Part shown: positions 1 to 13,339 of the stretch, in pieces
How the letters are laid out: the number at the start of each line of letters is the position of its first letter
Numbering within the stretch: position 1 is the first letter of the stretch
NCBI GenBank assembly: GCA_004794785.1
Contig: SJOL01009574.1
Location: 1,569,337 to 1,633,336 of the forward strand
Reading direction: 5' to 3'
DNA length: 64,000 nt
Origin: Opisthorchis felineus
Taxonomy: Eukaryota; Platyhelminthes; Trematoda; Opisthorchiida; Opisthorchiidae
Made by a program: the position numbers and the translations under genes
The notes under the pieces: generated by a model
Databases searched by the model: none
What the model was told of the DNA's origin: nothing
What the model saw: the letters and a program-made list of their open reading frames with translations, nothing else

Positions 1-3000
1 CCACCAAGCCTTGCAGGAGTGGCATTGCATACCATGTCTTACATTCGACGGACACCCATTTCGTCCACATCTGTTGTGGTCCATCGATGGCTGCGGAGAG
101 CAGCTTGTATTGATTTGGGTCAACATTGAGAATGAGTGAAAAATAGGAACTGAGTGCGAAATGACAGATGTTATCGCGTAAACGTTATGTTAGAGTGAAA
201 AATTCAACAAATGACACGTGTGAAATCTATAGCAGATTGAACAGTGAAAGAATTCTTTCACAAAATCGCACGAGGAAAAAACGAAACCGATTTCGAACGT
301 ACCGCGTTGACGTCAAACGTTAGATACTTTCGATAGAGGGGTATGTAGAAGGAAACTGACCAAAGTATATTGCGCAAAGGAGGATTTCTCTGGGCGTTTC
401 AAACAAAACATTAGTCTCACTTGACCCTTAAAAGAGATCCCCCATTCATTATCGTCGCTGACCGTGAATTCTTGTTCTTCCTCACTGATATTTGCTGCTA
501 ATATTTTCCAAGCGTTCGGCAGCCTAATGATGAAAGCCTTTCTGAAATTCGTGGCGCACCCCGCTTGAAGAGCAAGCTAGTCATCTCCGATCGTCCCATT
601 ATTCCCGAGTTGAACAATGCGGAGGCCGGAACGTTTTCATAGAGGTTGGTTGATGGGTGACTCTAATAACCAATACCTTCCTTGGGGACTGAAGTTTAAG
701 ATCCTCAGCCTCTCATACGGTAGACACTTCATTCTACATACCATCTTTATTGCAAGTCTTTGAAGAGGCTAAAGTCGCTGATAATGCACGGGCTTTATGC
801 TGTTGTGCAGTATTCTGAGGGCTCGCAGCAGATGAGAGTGAAGATAAACTAGCTGACGCTGATGAGTGCAGTATTCAGCCCAAATGATCTCACACAGTAC
901 GATTCCGGTTGATATCGCTTCACCGACTCCATGACCAGATAAAGGCGACCCTTCGAGGCTCGGTGTTGCCCACGAGATGCGGAAGTTAAAATGAGTGGGC
1001 GACGATTGTTCTGTGCACGTTATGGTATCGGCAGCAGTCCTACATCTCTTTGTATTGATCAAAAAACCTTGTTTATGTATACGGATGCTGATTCAGGATA
1101 CACTATAAATCCTCTAGCTGTTTCGAGCACCAAAAATCTCAACATCAAGACCAAAGAGTAATAAACCACTTCTCAGACGAGTGAGTAGCTCACTGCTGGA
1201 AAATGATATGATATGGTCACTAAAAATTGCATGCTTATGGCATGTCAGCTAGAATCAGGTGACCAACTTGATCAAAAGCATCCTGGAAGTCGCAAAAAAT
1301 CTCCGACCGACGGTTTCCGTCTAGAATTCGGGCCAGAGCATAGGAGAATAGTGAAAGACCTGAGGCAGACGAGTGCAACCTCCCACATTTCGGGCTACTG
1401 TATGTCAATTACCAACATTCGAACGTAAACCCCTTCTCCTCTTTATCGCAAACGGTGTCTGTAAGGATAAAAGAACGATAATTTTGGGATAATTCTTATA
1501 CCGTCATTACTTCTAGTTACCACCGTCTGCTCCCCTTAGGCTTACAATCGATAGTTTAGAAAGGGGTTTGTCAAACTAGCTCCTCAGGTTACTCTGCAAA
1601 AGCATGTTCAACAATTTGGTCACCAGGTTCCCAGATCATTGCGTGGATCTAAACCCATTAAATCTCTATTTACTTAATTAGATGCCCCACTTGAACTCCA
1701 AGCCTGATTCCGGTGCCCTGCCGTGACACCAACGGGGACTTACTGGCTGGAGACTCTCTTGATACTGTGTTGTACACGCTCATAGTAGCGCCCAGCTTAT
1801 CTTCATTTGCCATTGAGTCAAGGTTGGTTCCCGTAACCAAATTATTATATTCGCCTCCCGTATTGTCCGTCGCTTCGCTGCTCGCTGAGGAAATAGGAAG
1901 TCGACTGCGTGATCACATTTTCCCATGAGCTGCTGTACAGATTCTCAAAGTGAGCTAGTGAAAAATTAGGCAAGGATGGCGTATTGTTGCCTCCAAACTT
2001 TTTGGGGGCTCACAGCACACTGACTAATTGGTTGCTAATCTGGTGGCTGTTGATCTGTCCCCCAAGCTTGGCAAATGATTTGAAAATATTTTGTCATCGA
2101 ACGAGTAGGCTAAAAAGGGAAAACCCTACGCCACTAACAATTGGTGTACTGCTTTTAAGAAGACTGAAAAAATTGTCAGGGACTTTGAAAAGAAGGAGTT
2201 TAAGGGCGATAGTAAGGCGATCCGTATGTTGCGGTCATTTGGAACGAATGAGTTTGATTACCGTGAAAGCTCGTGGGGATAAGAAATACTTTTTGTGGCC
2301 TTGCGTTCAGTGCTATAGGCAAGATCTGGTGGTATTTTAACCGCAAAATAATACAAGCTAAAATAGCTCGATCAGGAGCCTGCGGATGTAATAGAATGTG
2401 GTAAAACTGGGCTAAAAGAACTAGAAAATGGCGTTCGATAAATTGATCAGTCCCATATCTTTCTTTAGAAGCCAAATAGCCATCAATGAAGGGGCGACAG
2501 TAAAGGCAATAAATTATCGTAAATCATTGTGTTGAAAAGGGTGTGGATCAGTTGTTTCACCATGCTCGACTGATCATTATCTCAAGGGAGACTTTTGTGG
2601 TCTTGTAAGAAAGGTCGTGCCATAAAAGAGCTCTTCCAGTGATTACTTGAAGTGGCCAGCCAAACACCAAATATAAGCCAGCGAAATTAATGTCTTCTGA
2701 GAAGTGGATATGCTTGAACCACGTTGCACCTAGTGGGTGGTTAAGCACGTTGTTGTTTTACCAAAATCACTTCGGTTGGTATAGGGTTCTTCATTAAGGC
2801 CATTTTGCTAGGTGCCGTTGCCTCGAGGCTGGTGAAGCGTTTTTAGTGCCAAAAGAGGTTTTGGTGTGGTTTGCATTATGTGTACACTAACGAACCGCAA
2901 ACAAGCGTTTGAAGTTTTGATTTGGAGAACTGCGGAATTTGTGATCAAGTATGCAGTCGTTCATGAACGTTTCGTATTCCATTTTAAAGAGGTTAGTCCG

Positions 3001-6000
3001 CCTCATTCTGAGTTCGTGTGGCTTGTTTCTGCTCTCTGTAACCTTCTCAGTAATCTCAGGTTTGGCTTCTTTAAATTGCGTTATGCCCTTGCATATTAAA
3101 TTTATAACTCTCGTTCTTTTGCCTGGATAGATGGATGCGGAAGCATGAAGTTCTATACTTCGGGGCGAGCCATTCGTAGTGGTCCACATAGTAGACATAT
3201 TTATTTACCTCTGTCACCTTTCACGAATTCGCAATAGGACAATCTCTTCATAATATGAGTGTACTCTTGGAATTTTGACCAACCAATAAGGGACCCAAAT
3301 GTTGCTACAATTTTTATATGGTCTGTGTCCATAGGTGGAAAGGTCTTTGGCAAACGGGTCGATATCGGCCCGGTAGGGTAATGCCTTATTGATTGTCTGT
3401 CACTCCACTATCTACAAATAGCGCTGCGTGCTAGGCATTTGACAGCATGTGCCGGGAAACTCTGACTTGGTTAGCTGTTATATACGTATGCATAAAGATG
3501 CTAAGTATAAAGCCGACGATCGACTCCTACCTTGGATCAAGGAGAAATTCAAATAGTAAATAAAAATTGCCTAAAATTAATTATGCGGTGCCATTAAGGC
3601 CACGCTGCTCGTGATACACAGCCAAACAAGCCGAACCGGCGTGCGCGACTAGTGAGTGGACTAAGGTCCGGGATATCCGGTTAACTTGCCAGGTACAACC
3701 TACTCCGCTCGTAGCAGAAAGCCTAATGAACCTAACATTTGAGCACGAATAAAGTTAACATAGCCTGCTTAACTAGTAGAGGTCAGTGCTACAGATGGTA
3801 CGGGTCAAAAGGCTATGTATTATAAAACGTTTTGATGTTTACATTTGATTTGGTTGGAACGTCTACTGTTGGCTGGGGGTTGCGGCATATTGAGCCGCCG
3901 GCTTCCTAAAAGGCACAGAAAAGTTTTGTTAGTGTATCGAAGACCACTAGTACGTCTGCGTGGATAGCAAAAGCTGACTCCACAGCTTATTATTTTATAA
4001 ACTCAGCATTTTAAAGTCAACATTTTCGTAAGGCCGTGCGCCAAAACGTGAAGTTCAAATAAAGATTATTATTGTTATCTTAATAAAAAGATTTTATGCC
4101 GATGTCTACTGAGTATTAGACTCGAATGAAAGAGATACTAATCTGAAGAGCGAAAAGCGAGTAAACCTTGTGATTTTTCAATATCTATGGTTTCCATATG
4201 TTTCCATAAGGGAAAAATCTGTCGGCTGATTATTATGACTTTTTCGTTTTGGCAAAAAGGCTGGAAAAGCCAGGATACAGAAATCGGCTGCGTTATTTAG
4301 AGTCACCGGGGAGTTGCAAGGTCTCCGCTTTGATGGGCAAGCTGCTCTGGCAACAAAACGAAAGCTGTTAGTTAAGGAATTTGTCATCCATCCGGGATAA
4401 ACTTGGCGTATGTCCTTATTACAAAGGTGCAATTAAAGTGTTTTTTTCAGCCAGCCTGCTTGCCATCTGCTGGCGTTCCTATTGTGACCAAACTTAATGA
4501 AGCCGCACTTTAACCTGCAAAGCTTGCAGGGCCATGAAGGCTCACATAGCCTCAAACTATGTCAAAGTTACTATAAAGGGTGACAACTACTTCAAACAGC
4601 GCCCTCATTCATGTGATTTAGATGGGCCCATCATTGACCAATAACTGCAGCGGGTCCTCTAATATTCTGTGGATTGTGTTGTACCACAAAGCTGACGGAT
4701 TTTACTTTGTTCTCCCCTAGAGACAGGAATGTGAAATCACAGTGATTTTCCGCGGCATACTGTTCTGGGCTTCTGTGTTTTGTTCCAAGTAACTATTATT
4801 ACAGGACCTTTCCAGATCGTCTCATAGCCACATCTGTGAGTTCTCCTGAGGGGCACGCGATCAGACAAAAATATTAAGTGATATGCGCACTCACATTTGG
4901 GACAATCTTGGAGACTCTTATCGCGCAGCGCGTCAGGTTTGGTGTCACAACATTAGGTCAGCTGAGCAAGCCGTCCGTTATCAAAAACTATAAAAACCAA
5001 CTTCCGTATGCTGAGGCCACGGTCTGGGTTGCGGCTCGCCATCCTGTATCTTCAGCGTTTATTAGTGCGTCTCGGGCGCTGGTTGTAAACGCAGTGGGAC
5101 TTTTCGTGGACAACCAAAACCTTAGGGTATTTTCTGCTCCTCAGGTTTCCAGGAGCTGCAGCTTGTCCGCCACTAGGATGACTGTTTGCGTAGACAATCA
5201 ACAAATGGCGGCAGTACCTTGATAACAAGTTTACGTGGTGTACGTTTACCGGAAAATTGTAATCCGTCAACCATCCTTCTCGGATGGCAAGGTGACCCAG
5301 AGAGACATATATTGATGAGGTTTTATACAGCACGGTGTGGGGTTGCCCCCGAGTACAGAGAGCAAGTGAACAGAAGTGTTTCATCGTCTGGTAGAAAGGG
5401 CAAGTGTATTTACCAGCATAAATACCACCCATATTACACCACTTGGACGGCTGCATCAGAAGCTGTGTTAGTCAATACAGATTAACCCCACTTTGTTTTG
5501 GTACGGTGATATTCCAGCGTCGGGGTTGTGGCCTTAGGTCTCCTAAAGCAACGGAGTGTGCGTACATGGTTATTTAGGGGGCCACGATTCGGGCATTGGG
5601 ATCACCCTCCGAGATTCCCCTCGGCAAAAATGATATGACTTATGCATCTAATATTTTTGCGCGAGCCATTCGTTTTGCCAGCAAACTTTCCTTGTGTCCT
5701 TCTTGAGAATGTCAGAGTGGTGTGATCGCCCTTCTAAAAGATAATCGGCTTTTTTCAGACGAGTGCTGGTCACACTGTGCAGGTAAGTAATCCTGGATTT
5801 TGTGTGTACAGTTTACCTGGGGGTGAGGTACGGCCTTTTGGAGTATGTGGTGAGAAACGAATCGTGGATCCATGTGGTGCAGTTTTTCCAGTTCATGGCA
5901 GAGCTCTTTCGTTGGTATAGTGATTAACCGGAAAATTTTACTGTACGGCCCTGTTGAGACGTCATTTGATGAAAAGTGTTTCGGGAGATGAAATGGTGGC

Positions 6001-8440
6001 TGTAGCGAAAGTGCGCGGATGTTACATGATACCTAAGTGCTTTTGGATAGCTTTCAAGTATATGGAAACATGAGATAGTAAGCAAACAAAAGGCTGGTCA
6101 CCATTTTTGCTGGCGGTCTATTCTGGTCTACTGCTAATCTACTCTCCCCCAAACAAGCTAAAGCTTTTGCGCTTATGAGCTGACTGCTCGTCTTCTACAA
6201 AGGCATACATGGTCGGACGCCTGATAGCTACGCCACTTGCAGTCAGCAAGATGCGGAACGTGTATCTACTGGCTACAAATGGGTTGCTTTAGGAGAAACC
6301 ATCCAAAACAATAGGTTGTGTATACTCCACAAAAGCTGCCACGTCTGAAAAAAAGTCAGATTGTGACAAGCTTAAGCGTTCTGACAAGAAATGAATTATT
6401 GTGGTGCCCCCTTATGATTCTAGCTCAAGCACAAGCCTTCACTGGTAAACATTCGCCAGGGCCGAACGCATATCACTGGCCACAATGAAACCAAACAATC
6501 GGGTACTAATCAGGTAGATAGTATCGATATTCCTGGCGGTAGTTGTGCGTTTCTTGTGAAGTAAGTTCATACCAGGATTCATCAGTTACAAAACTTTGCA
6601 ATGCAAACAGCAGATCTTTGTGTTTCAGAAAAAGTTTTAAGTTATCTCTCGGAAGTCATCCATCGGTTTACCAGCTATCGGTCGTAAAGAACTCGAGTAC
6701 CTCATGGTAGTAAAAAAGCTGATATGGGACCACTGATGAGCGGCTTTTGTGGCTTCTTAGACGAAATCTCACTGGACGGCCGGTGCTCTGAGTGCTGTTT
6801 GACAGTGAAAAATGCTTTCATCTTACAAACTTCGCTGACTTTGGAGGCCGCCTGCTGCATCTGTAGTACAGTAACTAATAACTCGAAAGGAAACTTCTGA
6901 ATTTTACGGGCAGCGCGCACAAATATCACATTATCTTTTTTGTGCTCACTCGATGTCTCTCCAAAACTGTTAATCACCGAAGCTGTGAAGCAACCGATTT
7001 CACAAAAAAGTAAGAAAGATCATGGACCTTTTTGGTTTGAACATTTTAGGCAAAAATGCTACATCCTAACGCCAATTTCATCTTGCACACTGTAGCTTGG
7101 GAGAAGCTTGCATATGCCGCCTAAGGCACGGGATCTTTACACAACCCACATTGTAGCCTGCGGCTTTACAAAAACCCATTTTGCCAGTCCGCACGAACTA
7201 GGAACTTGTGGTAAGGAAACTGAGCCGGAGTTCAAATTCAGCGTGACGTCTTTTAACTTGTCCCCTTTTGAAGTGTGAATCGATGCATTAATGTTCTCGG
7301 TAAAACTCGTGGTTCATCCAGTCATAGACAGAACAGAGGCTAGATAAGCACCAAGAACTAATCTTTTGGGACTTGTATTAGCTGTTCCATTTAACAGGCA
7401 AAGACGCTTCCCGGAGATGAATGGTTATTCCACCCGCGTCTCATTACGTGATAGCGCGTATCGATGTGTGCTATCTAATCTCCTGGAATGGACAACTTGT
7501 AATCACGTCAAGTTTACTTCAAGTATAAATGAAAGTAGGGTTTGAGTTGGAAAACAACGTGAGCGTAACAAAACTCCGGGTTTCTAAGGGTCTATCCGGG
7601 CACAATGCGGGGTAGTCCATAAAGAAACGCGGAAGTCTCTCATAAAAACCTTTTATTTTAATCCGTATTACTCACATGTGGCTTGTTACTGTTTTGCAAA
7701 TTTTGACCAGCTCCGCTAAAATGGTGATTAACTGAGAGGCACTACTCGTTACTGTAGCGATCAATCCACCTAAACTTTCTGCTGTTGGGCATGTATTTAA
7801 ACACGGACATCTTGTGTCTGGTAACACCTGTTTGCCTTATCAAGAACTGTGTTAGGCTTTCACAACTTACAGTGCCTTGTCTGAAAATCGCCTAAGCTGA
7901 TTTTGCAGTTTTTCCTAATATGAATACACAGGCAGCCAAAACGGGTTAATTACATGCTGGTGCGGCATTGTTATGTCGAGGTTGAGGTCCATTATGGGTG
8001 CGGATGTAACAATAATAGTGCGTGGGACAACATGATAAAGGGAACCACCTGACTGCCAATTTCTCAAGAAGGGAAGCTTCATGCCAACAACGACAACGAC
8101 TTAGATTCCGCAGTGTCTTCTCACAGATTCAAAGCAGTGGTATTTATCAAATTTGGCGCAGATACGAAGCCAACAGTTGCAAGTCCACTTACATAGACGG
8201 GTGTGACCAGAGAAACCCCTTGGAACCTTGTAATTACATAACGTAACAACACCATGACAGTTTATCACGTGCTCAAGGGGCCTCATATTGTCCTAACCTA
8301 AATACCAATTTGGTCCCCACGACCCGAGAAAGTTAACAGGATAGGTCATTGAGGGCGACAGAATCCTCCAACTCTCTTGTCGCTTCACCGCAAAGATTTG
8401 TTCCAAGAATAATAAGGGATGTCTTTACCATAACTGTAAG
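1..8440. other. Intergenic DNA, no gene recognised
   Basis: I find no exon with family similarity plus splice sites here. Open frames reach at most about 134 codons (for example 5052-5456 minus, 1984-2340 plus), usually with an equally long open frame on the opposite strand, which is typical of chance frames. A short A/T-rich stretch with TTA repeats and AATAAA-like words at about 4050-4090 could be the tail of an old retroelement, but nothing coding precedes it. This is probably ancient repeat-derived sequence. Confidence 0.5.
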
Positions 8441-8469
8441 GTTTCTGGGTGAGATCTTATTCACTCTCA

Positions 8470-8700
8470 CAACTCTGCCCACGGATTGATACACAGGATC
8501 GAGGCTTTCGTCCAGGCTTCCACTATCGGGCTTGTTTTTGTCGGTCAGCGGTTTCCGTTCACAAACAAAGCGGACAAGCGAAAAAAAGATGTAGAAATGC
8601 CCTTTAAGTTCTCAGCGCGGGGCAGTAATCTTGCCAGCACGAGGACTCAAATAAGAAAGCGTCAAAAAGTGCCTTGTAATGTCTCATTAATACTACATTG
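8470..8700 (-). mobile_element. CR1-like LINE 3' fragment
   Basis: This stretch is homologous, in the same orientation, to the 3' end of the CR1-like element at 9.8-10.0 kb. Both share the word gatacacaggatcga (8490 and 9816 regions), then a CGTTCAC ... AAAGCG block and a block close to gcgtcaaaaagtgcc. In the larger copy the minus strand encodes the C-terminal tail after the reverse transcriptase. Only that tail remains here, as expected for a 5'-truncated insertion. The match was made by eye, so the ends are approximate. Confidence 0.6.
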
Positions 8701-9557
8701 TATTAGTATACTTTAATTATATTATTATATGATGTGTTATTAGCTCTCTGTAGTCATTGTGATTTTTGTTTTGTCTTCTAACAAAATGCTTCTTTTGCTT
8801 CTCGGAAGCGGAACTTTTTTTCCCATTGCGATGAAATACCGCAAATCAGGTCGGGTGTATACAATGGTAATGTGAAACGAATTAGACCATTTTTGTTTAC
8901 ATTTGCTCAGGCTTTGGAAACATTGAAGATGGGGACGTTTAGCTTAAAAGTATCACTGTAATAAACGAAACTTTGCTAAAAGTGCGATAATTTTGTGGAA
9001 TGTGTTACTGCAACAATGGAACCAGAATACCAGGAAGTAGATACATTGTGGGTTTTCAAAAGTGTGGCTGGAAGTTTGGACTTTGTACGGTTACTGGGTG
9101 AAAAACACAGTGTATCCTTTCCACAAGGAATGGATAAAAAAACCTAATCCTCATTAGGCAACGTTCTTACCGAAAGTTTGATCCAAACTACGAAATGTTG
9201 CCAACCACGTAGAAGAGTTTGCACCCAGGCAAATTTTATGTGAAGGAGGGGTGTCAAGGACAGTTACATGAAGAACGTCCTCTTATGCGGGTGTCATTAA
9301 CAGGGTATTTTATTGTGCGGTGGGAAAGAAGATGGCGGTGTTCTAATCGAGGACGTGTCCAGAAAATCGATGGGTATTCCGCCCAGGATTTCGCATCCTG
9401 GTGCGAAAATCTTCTCCGCATACGTTTACACATGCTTGTTATTGGATACACGCTGTATGGTAAGTCACCCGTTAATAGGTAAATCCATTCACTCTACCCT
9501 GTGAGGAAGGCAGTTAGGTATTTCAGGCTAAAGCAAGGCTTCCGAATGGTTCGTGCT

Positions 9558-9575
9558 GTCATCGTCATCATCACC
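9558..9575 (-). repeat. GAT-rich LINE tail
   Basis: On the minus strand this is a short degenerate GATGATGAC run lying just past the CR1-like coding region. CR1- and RTE-type elements often end in a short microsatellite instead of poly(A), so this marks the probable 3' terminus of the 9.56-14.04 kb element. No target-site duplication could be confirmed by eye. Confidence 0.55.
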
Positions 9576-9804
9576 AGTATGATTTCTACTCTTTTTAAGT
9601 GGAAACCGAAATGAGATATGCATCGGTGTCCAGTTTATGTCAATAGGCTAAGGTTTCGGCTAAGTGGAGAATTTTTTAGGAAAACCGAGCAGGCATAATA
9701 AGTATTGCTATATGCTCTTTCTAGTGAACTCTGCCGGAAACCAAGCTTAAAGCCGTAGGGAAAATTCCGCAGGATTGGGGGCAGACATTTACGGATGCAC
9801 GGAT

Positions 9805-12091
9805 TCATGGACTGATACACAGGATCGAAAATTTCGCCCACGTTTCCGGGTCAGGTTTGCTCTCATCTCTCAGTCGCTTGCGTTCACCTAAAAAGCGAAA
9901 GCGTAGCAAAGGCGTTCTCAGTGCGTAGTAGCAACCGCGAGGACTCTCATAAAAATGCGTCCAAAAATGCCATGAACAGGGTATTAGCTGCAGCGTTAAC
10001 GACCGTCGGAGGGAGGTTATTCCACGCACCAACTACCCGAAATGAAGAGCATGTTTCCCAATGGTGGTGTGCGCTTTAAATTTGGAAATCTTATCATATC
10101 CCTGCCTAGCTTTAGTTGTGTCAACATTGAAAATTCTGTTGGCTAGACCTTGTTCAAACAAGAAATATGTAAGTATTAGGTCTCCTCGAAGGCGACGATA
10201 CTCCAGGGGAGATAGGCCAAGCACCGGGCTTTGCGTTTTATAATTAACGGATTTGAGGCCGGCAACTACTTTCGTAGCGGCTGGTTGGACACGCTCAATG
10301 ACGGTTGCGTTTTTCTTGCGTCCTGAGCAGACAACTTGATTGACATGTTCAGGATGCCCCAACGTAGGCCCCACAGGTATCCGGAAGTCCATATGAGTAA
10401 TACGGGAGAAAATGCGCCAAATCATCCGTGGAACGGCAAATGCCTTTTGAGCTGATTTTTAATGGTGCAGTGAGAAGGACCTGCTTGAAGGGAGTCAGAT
10501 AAGCCATATCCTTTTTGCGATTTATCATCGTGCTGCCTTTTGGTCCATTCTCACCATGCATAACAAACGCGTTCGCTAAGTCCCCTTTGAATGAAATATG
10601 GACGTACTTTTCGTCATTTATAGGAAGGTGCCAGTCCAACGACCACTGTTTTTCAGCGTCCACATCCGTTTGGAGGGCACTGGAATTTGAACTCCAGGAT
10701 ATTATGTCGTCCGGAAAAAGTAGACATGGACTTGAAAGAACGTCTGGCAAGTCGTTGACGTGGATCAGAAACACCAGTGATTCCAGAGCGGAGCCTTGGG
10801 GAAGTCTAATGGAGACCGGTGCTTGGACAGAGCACGTTGGATTCACTTTCAATCAGAATGTGTCATCTGATAGGAATGCCCTGATCATGCGAAAAATTTC
10901 CCCTTGAATCACATAAGAGTTTAGTTTGTAGAGGAGAGGAACGTGCGGAACTCGATCGGATGTCTTTGAGGAGTTAAAAATATGGCATCCGATATGAGTC
11001 CTTGTCCTCGGCTTGGGTTAGGCCGTCCATAAATACGGGCATGTTCGTCACGCAAGAACGGTTTGAGAGGAATCCTTGTTGCGCTCGGGATATCGGTAGT
11101 GAGGCGATTTGAGATGGCCCGTTTAAGAATGCGTTCCATCGCCTTGCAAGATGCGCTAGTGAGGCTAATAAGCCCTTAGCTGCCGGGCGATGGTCGGTCA
11201 CAAGTTTTGTAAATAAGCGTGACAATCGCTTCCTTCCAAGTAGAGGGAAGGTTGCCTTCGTTGAGCGACTGACGAAACACCAGGTGAGTGTGACCGGTGA
11301 ATGTGTTTGAATGACGTTTCTTCAGGTTCCCCCGATGGACCTCACATGGTATCAACGCACTAAAAGTTTTGTCTGGTGCAAGAGTTGGCATAGGTCCTCC
11401 TCCATTGAAGGCGAGTTAATTAGAGGCCGTTCGTAGTTACTTGTCGACAATATTGGGTGTGACAAATTCGCGGGTCAGAATACAGACGTGCATAACGTTC
11501 TCCCTAGTCTTCAGATACCACCATCGGGTCATTAATGGGTGCTCCGTTTCTGTCCCTCATGGAGAAAGATGTTGGTTTTTTCTTTGGCGGTCTCTTACGA
11601 ACTTAAAAAGGACATGCATGGTTTTTCGGGTGAGAGCTATTGTCACAGTTGTTTGTTCCATTGGCGGGTTTCTGATTTACAGCGCTTCCGCATTTTACGA
11701 AATGCCAGTTCATCTCTTGCGTCACCTGTATTTATCTTTTTGAAGAATAACTGGGACCCCTTTTGCAGGAGACGCCAAATTCTTTTAGGTGGCCTTTGGT
11801 CCATCCGACCGCATGCTGGTCTTTTTGAGACGAGCATCTCGCCAGCCTCGTGAATTTTTATGGAAAGCGGTCCTGTATAACTCTCTCACTAACGCTGGTC
11901 CCAGTTTGAGCTGATCAAGAAAGCTACGTATTTCTGGGAAGTCTGTACGGCGGATGTTTCAAATCTACGTTTGAGTTTCCGGATTTTTGGCCCAGTGGCC
12001 GTTGAAATAAAAGGTCATCACACAGTGATCATTATGTCTTAGTGTAGCTTCCGTTAACACTTGATCAAAGAAGCATCTTTCATTGGTGAAC
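9805..12091 (-). pseudogene. LINE reverse transcriptase and C-terminal region, broken
   Basis: In minus-strand order: the end of the endonuclease (HNDHCVMTF, about 12.03 kb), a linker (RSFLDQLKLGPAL, then FRKMRKRCKSE near 11.66 kb), the RT start (FRQSLNEGNLPSTWKEAIVT, 11391-11176), fingers (ERILKRAISNRLTTDI and RSCVTNMPVFMDGLTQAED, 11.14-10.98 kb), the palm (RLPQGSALESLVFLIHVNDL and CLLFPDDI, ORF 10852-10349) and the C-terminal domain ([16 protein letters not shown], 10425-9805). The catalytic box usually reads F/YADD; here it is FPDD at about 10720-10706, so it is altered as well as frameshifted. At least four frame changes are needed to follow the protein. Confidence 0.85.
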
Positions 12092-13328
12092 GTTCAGTTT
12101 TTCTTTCTTCTTAAGGGATTATATCCTGTCTGATTACTCCTATAACTCTCTAGGCCTTATTGATCTCATCCCGTCCCATCTTCTTCCCAAGCTTCGACCT
12201 GCGGTAATACGTGATACGGACGTCCTGTTTGGCCACTATCCACTCCACTCGATCCGTGCATTACATCTGAAGGGATCCCCGACCGGAAAAAAAACAAATA
12301 CTACCTGCGATATTACACTGGTCTTACTCTCCCTGCGGAATCCCCTGGAAAACCCACAACACCCCGTTGCTCACAAAACTGCGCACCCCAGCCCAGCTAC
12401 CTCAATCATGACGTCCATCACGGGGCTGTCCAGAAACTGAAGTATCTCAGTGCAGTGACGGCACGGCACTGTCATACCCAGTTTGATAGCATACCCGCAA
12501 CTGTTCACTCCTTACTTTGACTGCGCCCGCTCGCCCACTCGTTCACTTACCTACAACCACAATCAAAGTTGCCACCGGGAGGCGTTCATTCCAATTTGCT
12601 GAACCTTCCATCGGATCTGAACATCTCGGTGTCTTTTACTTTGTACCCCTCACCAAGTCAGTTTGCGTTCCTTCTTGTGCGTTTTCGTGAACTCCTCCCA
12701 AGGAACTTTTAGACCCGACCCCGCTCCAGCAGCAACACTAGTGAGTCTCTCTAGTTTCACTGCACACGGTGATTCTGAGTTTCCTACTACCATTTATCCG
12801 TACCGCATGTTCCCCCACTTACGCTTTTCGTGACTCTGGCCATACGCCCAACAGCCCAAGGCTACGATGCCTCAGTAACGGATTTAGGCTTTAGTTCAAA
12901 TCAGCCGGCCAGATCGTGCCAGTTCTGCTGCCTCTCCTGATCCGTTATTCTGGTTCCACTTTTCCTGCAGATTGAAGTTTTTCTTTTATTATTTTTATCA
13001 CGTACCAGGCAGGAAACCTCTTGCTATGCCCTCCCTCGTATTGTTTTTGTTCGCCACTTTCAAATCTTAACGATAGTATATTGTCCTACCTGATATGTTC
13101 CCCATAAGAAAGAATGAGCCCTTGTAATTTCGGTTCCCTACCCATGCCGCCTCAGGCGTGTCCAAGTCTACTTCGATTAATGCCCACTCTTTATGTTGCC
13201 GTCCCTATTCCACGGAATTCCCAGTACCCACAAACCCCACCAGTCATGCTCTTATTCTGACTGTAAACTTATGATCATGCCTGAAGGTATGCTACCCACT
13301 AGTTGGGAATAAACATCATCATCATCAT
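12092..13328 (+). mobile_element. Nested insertion with (CAT)n tail
   Basis: A segment of about 1.24 kb separates two adjacent parts of the CR1 endonuclease: the minus strand reads PSLLGLV up to the right edge and continues FTNER just past the left edge. The segment ends on the plus strand with GAATAAA followed by a CAT repeat (13309-13328), the layout of a LINE 3' end, so it probably inserted in the plus orientation. It is pyrimidine-rich on the plus strand and shows no substantial open frame, so it may be a 3'-UTR-only truncated LINE or a non-autonomous derivative. The flanks share a possible AAC. The parent family is not identified. Confidence 0.65.
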
Positions 13329-13339
13329 AACCAAACCCA

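Noticed and set aside
5052..5456. 134-codon minus-strand frame
   Set aside because: Overlaps an almost equally long frame on the other strand, no motif; treated as chance.
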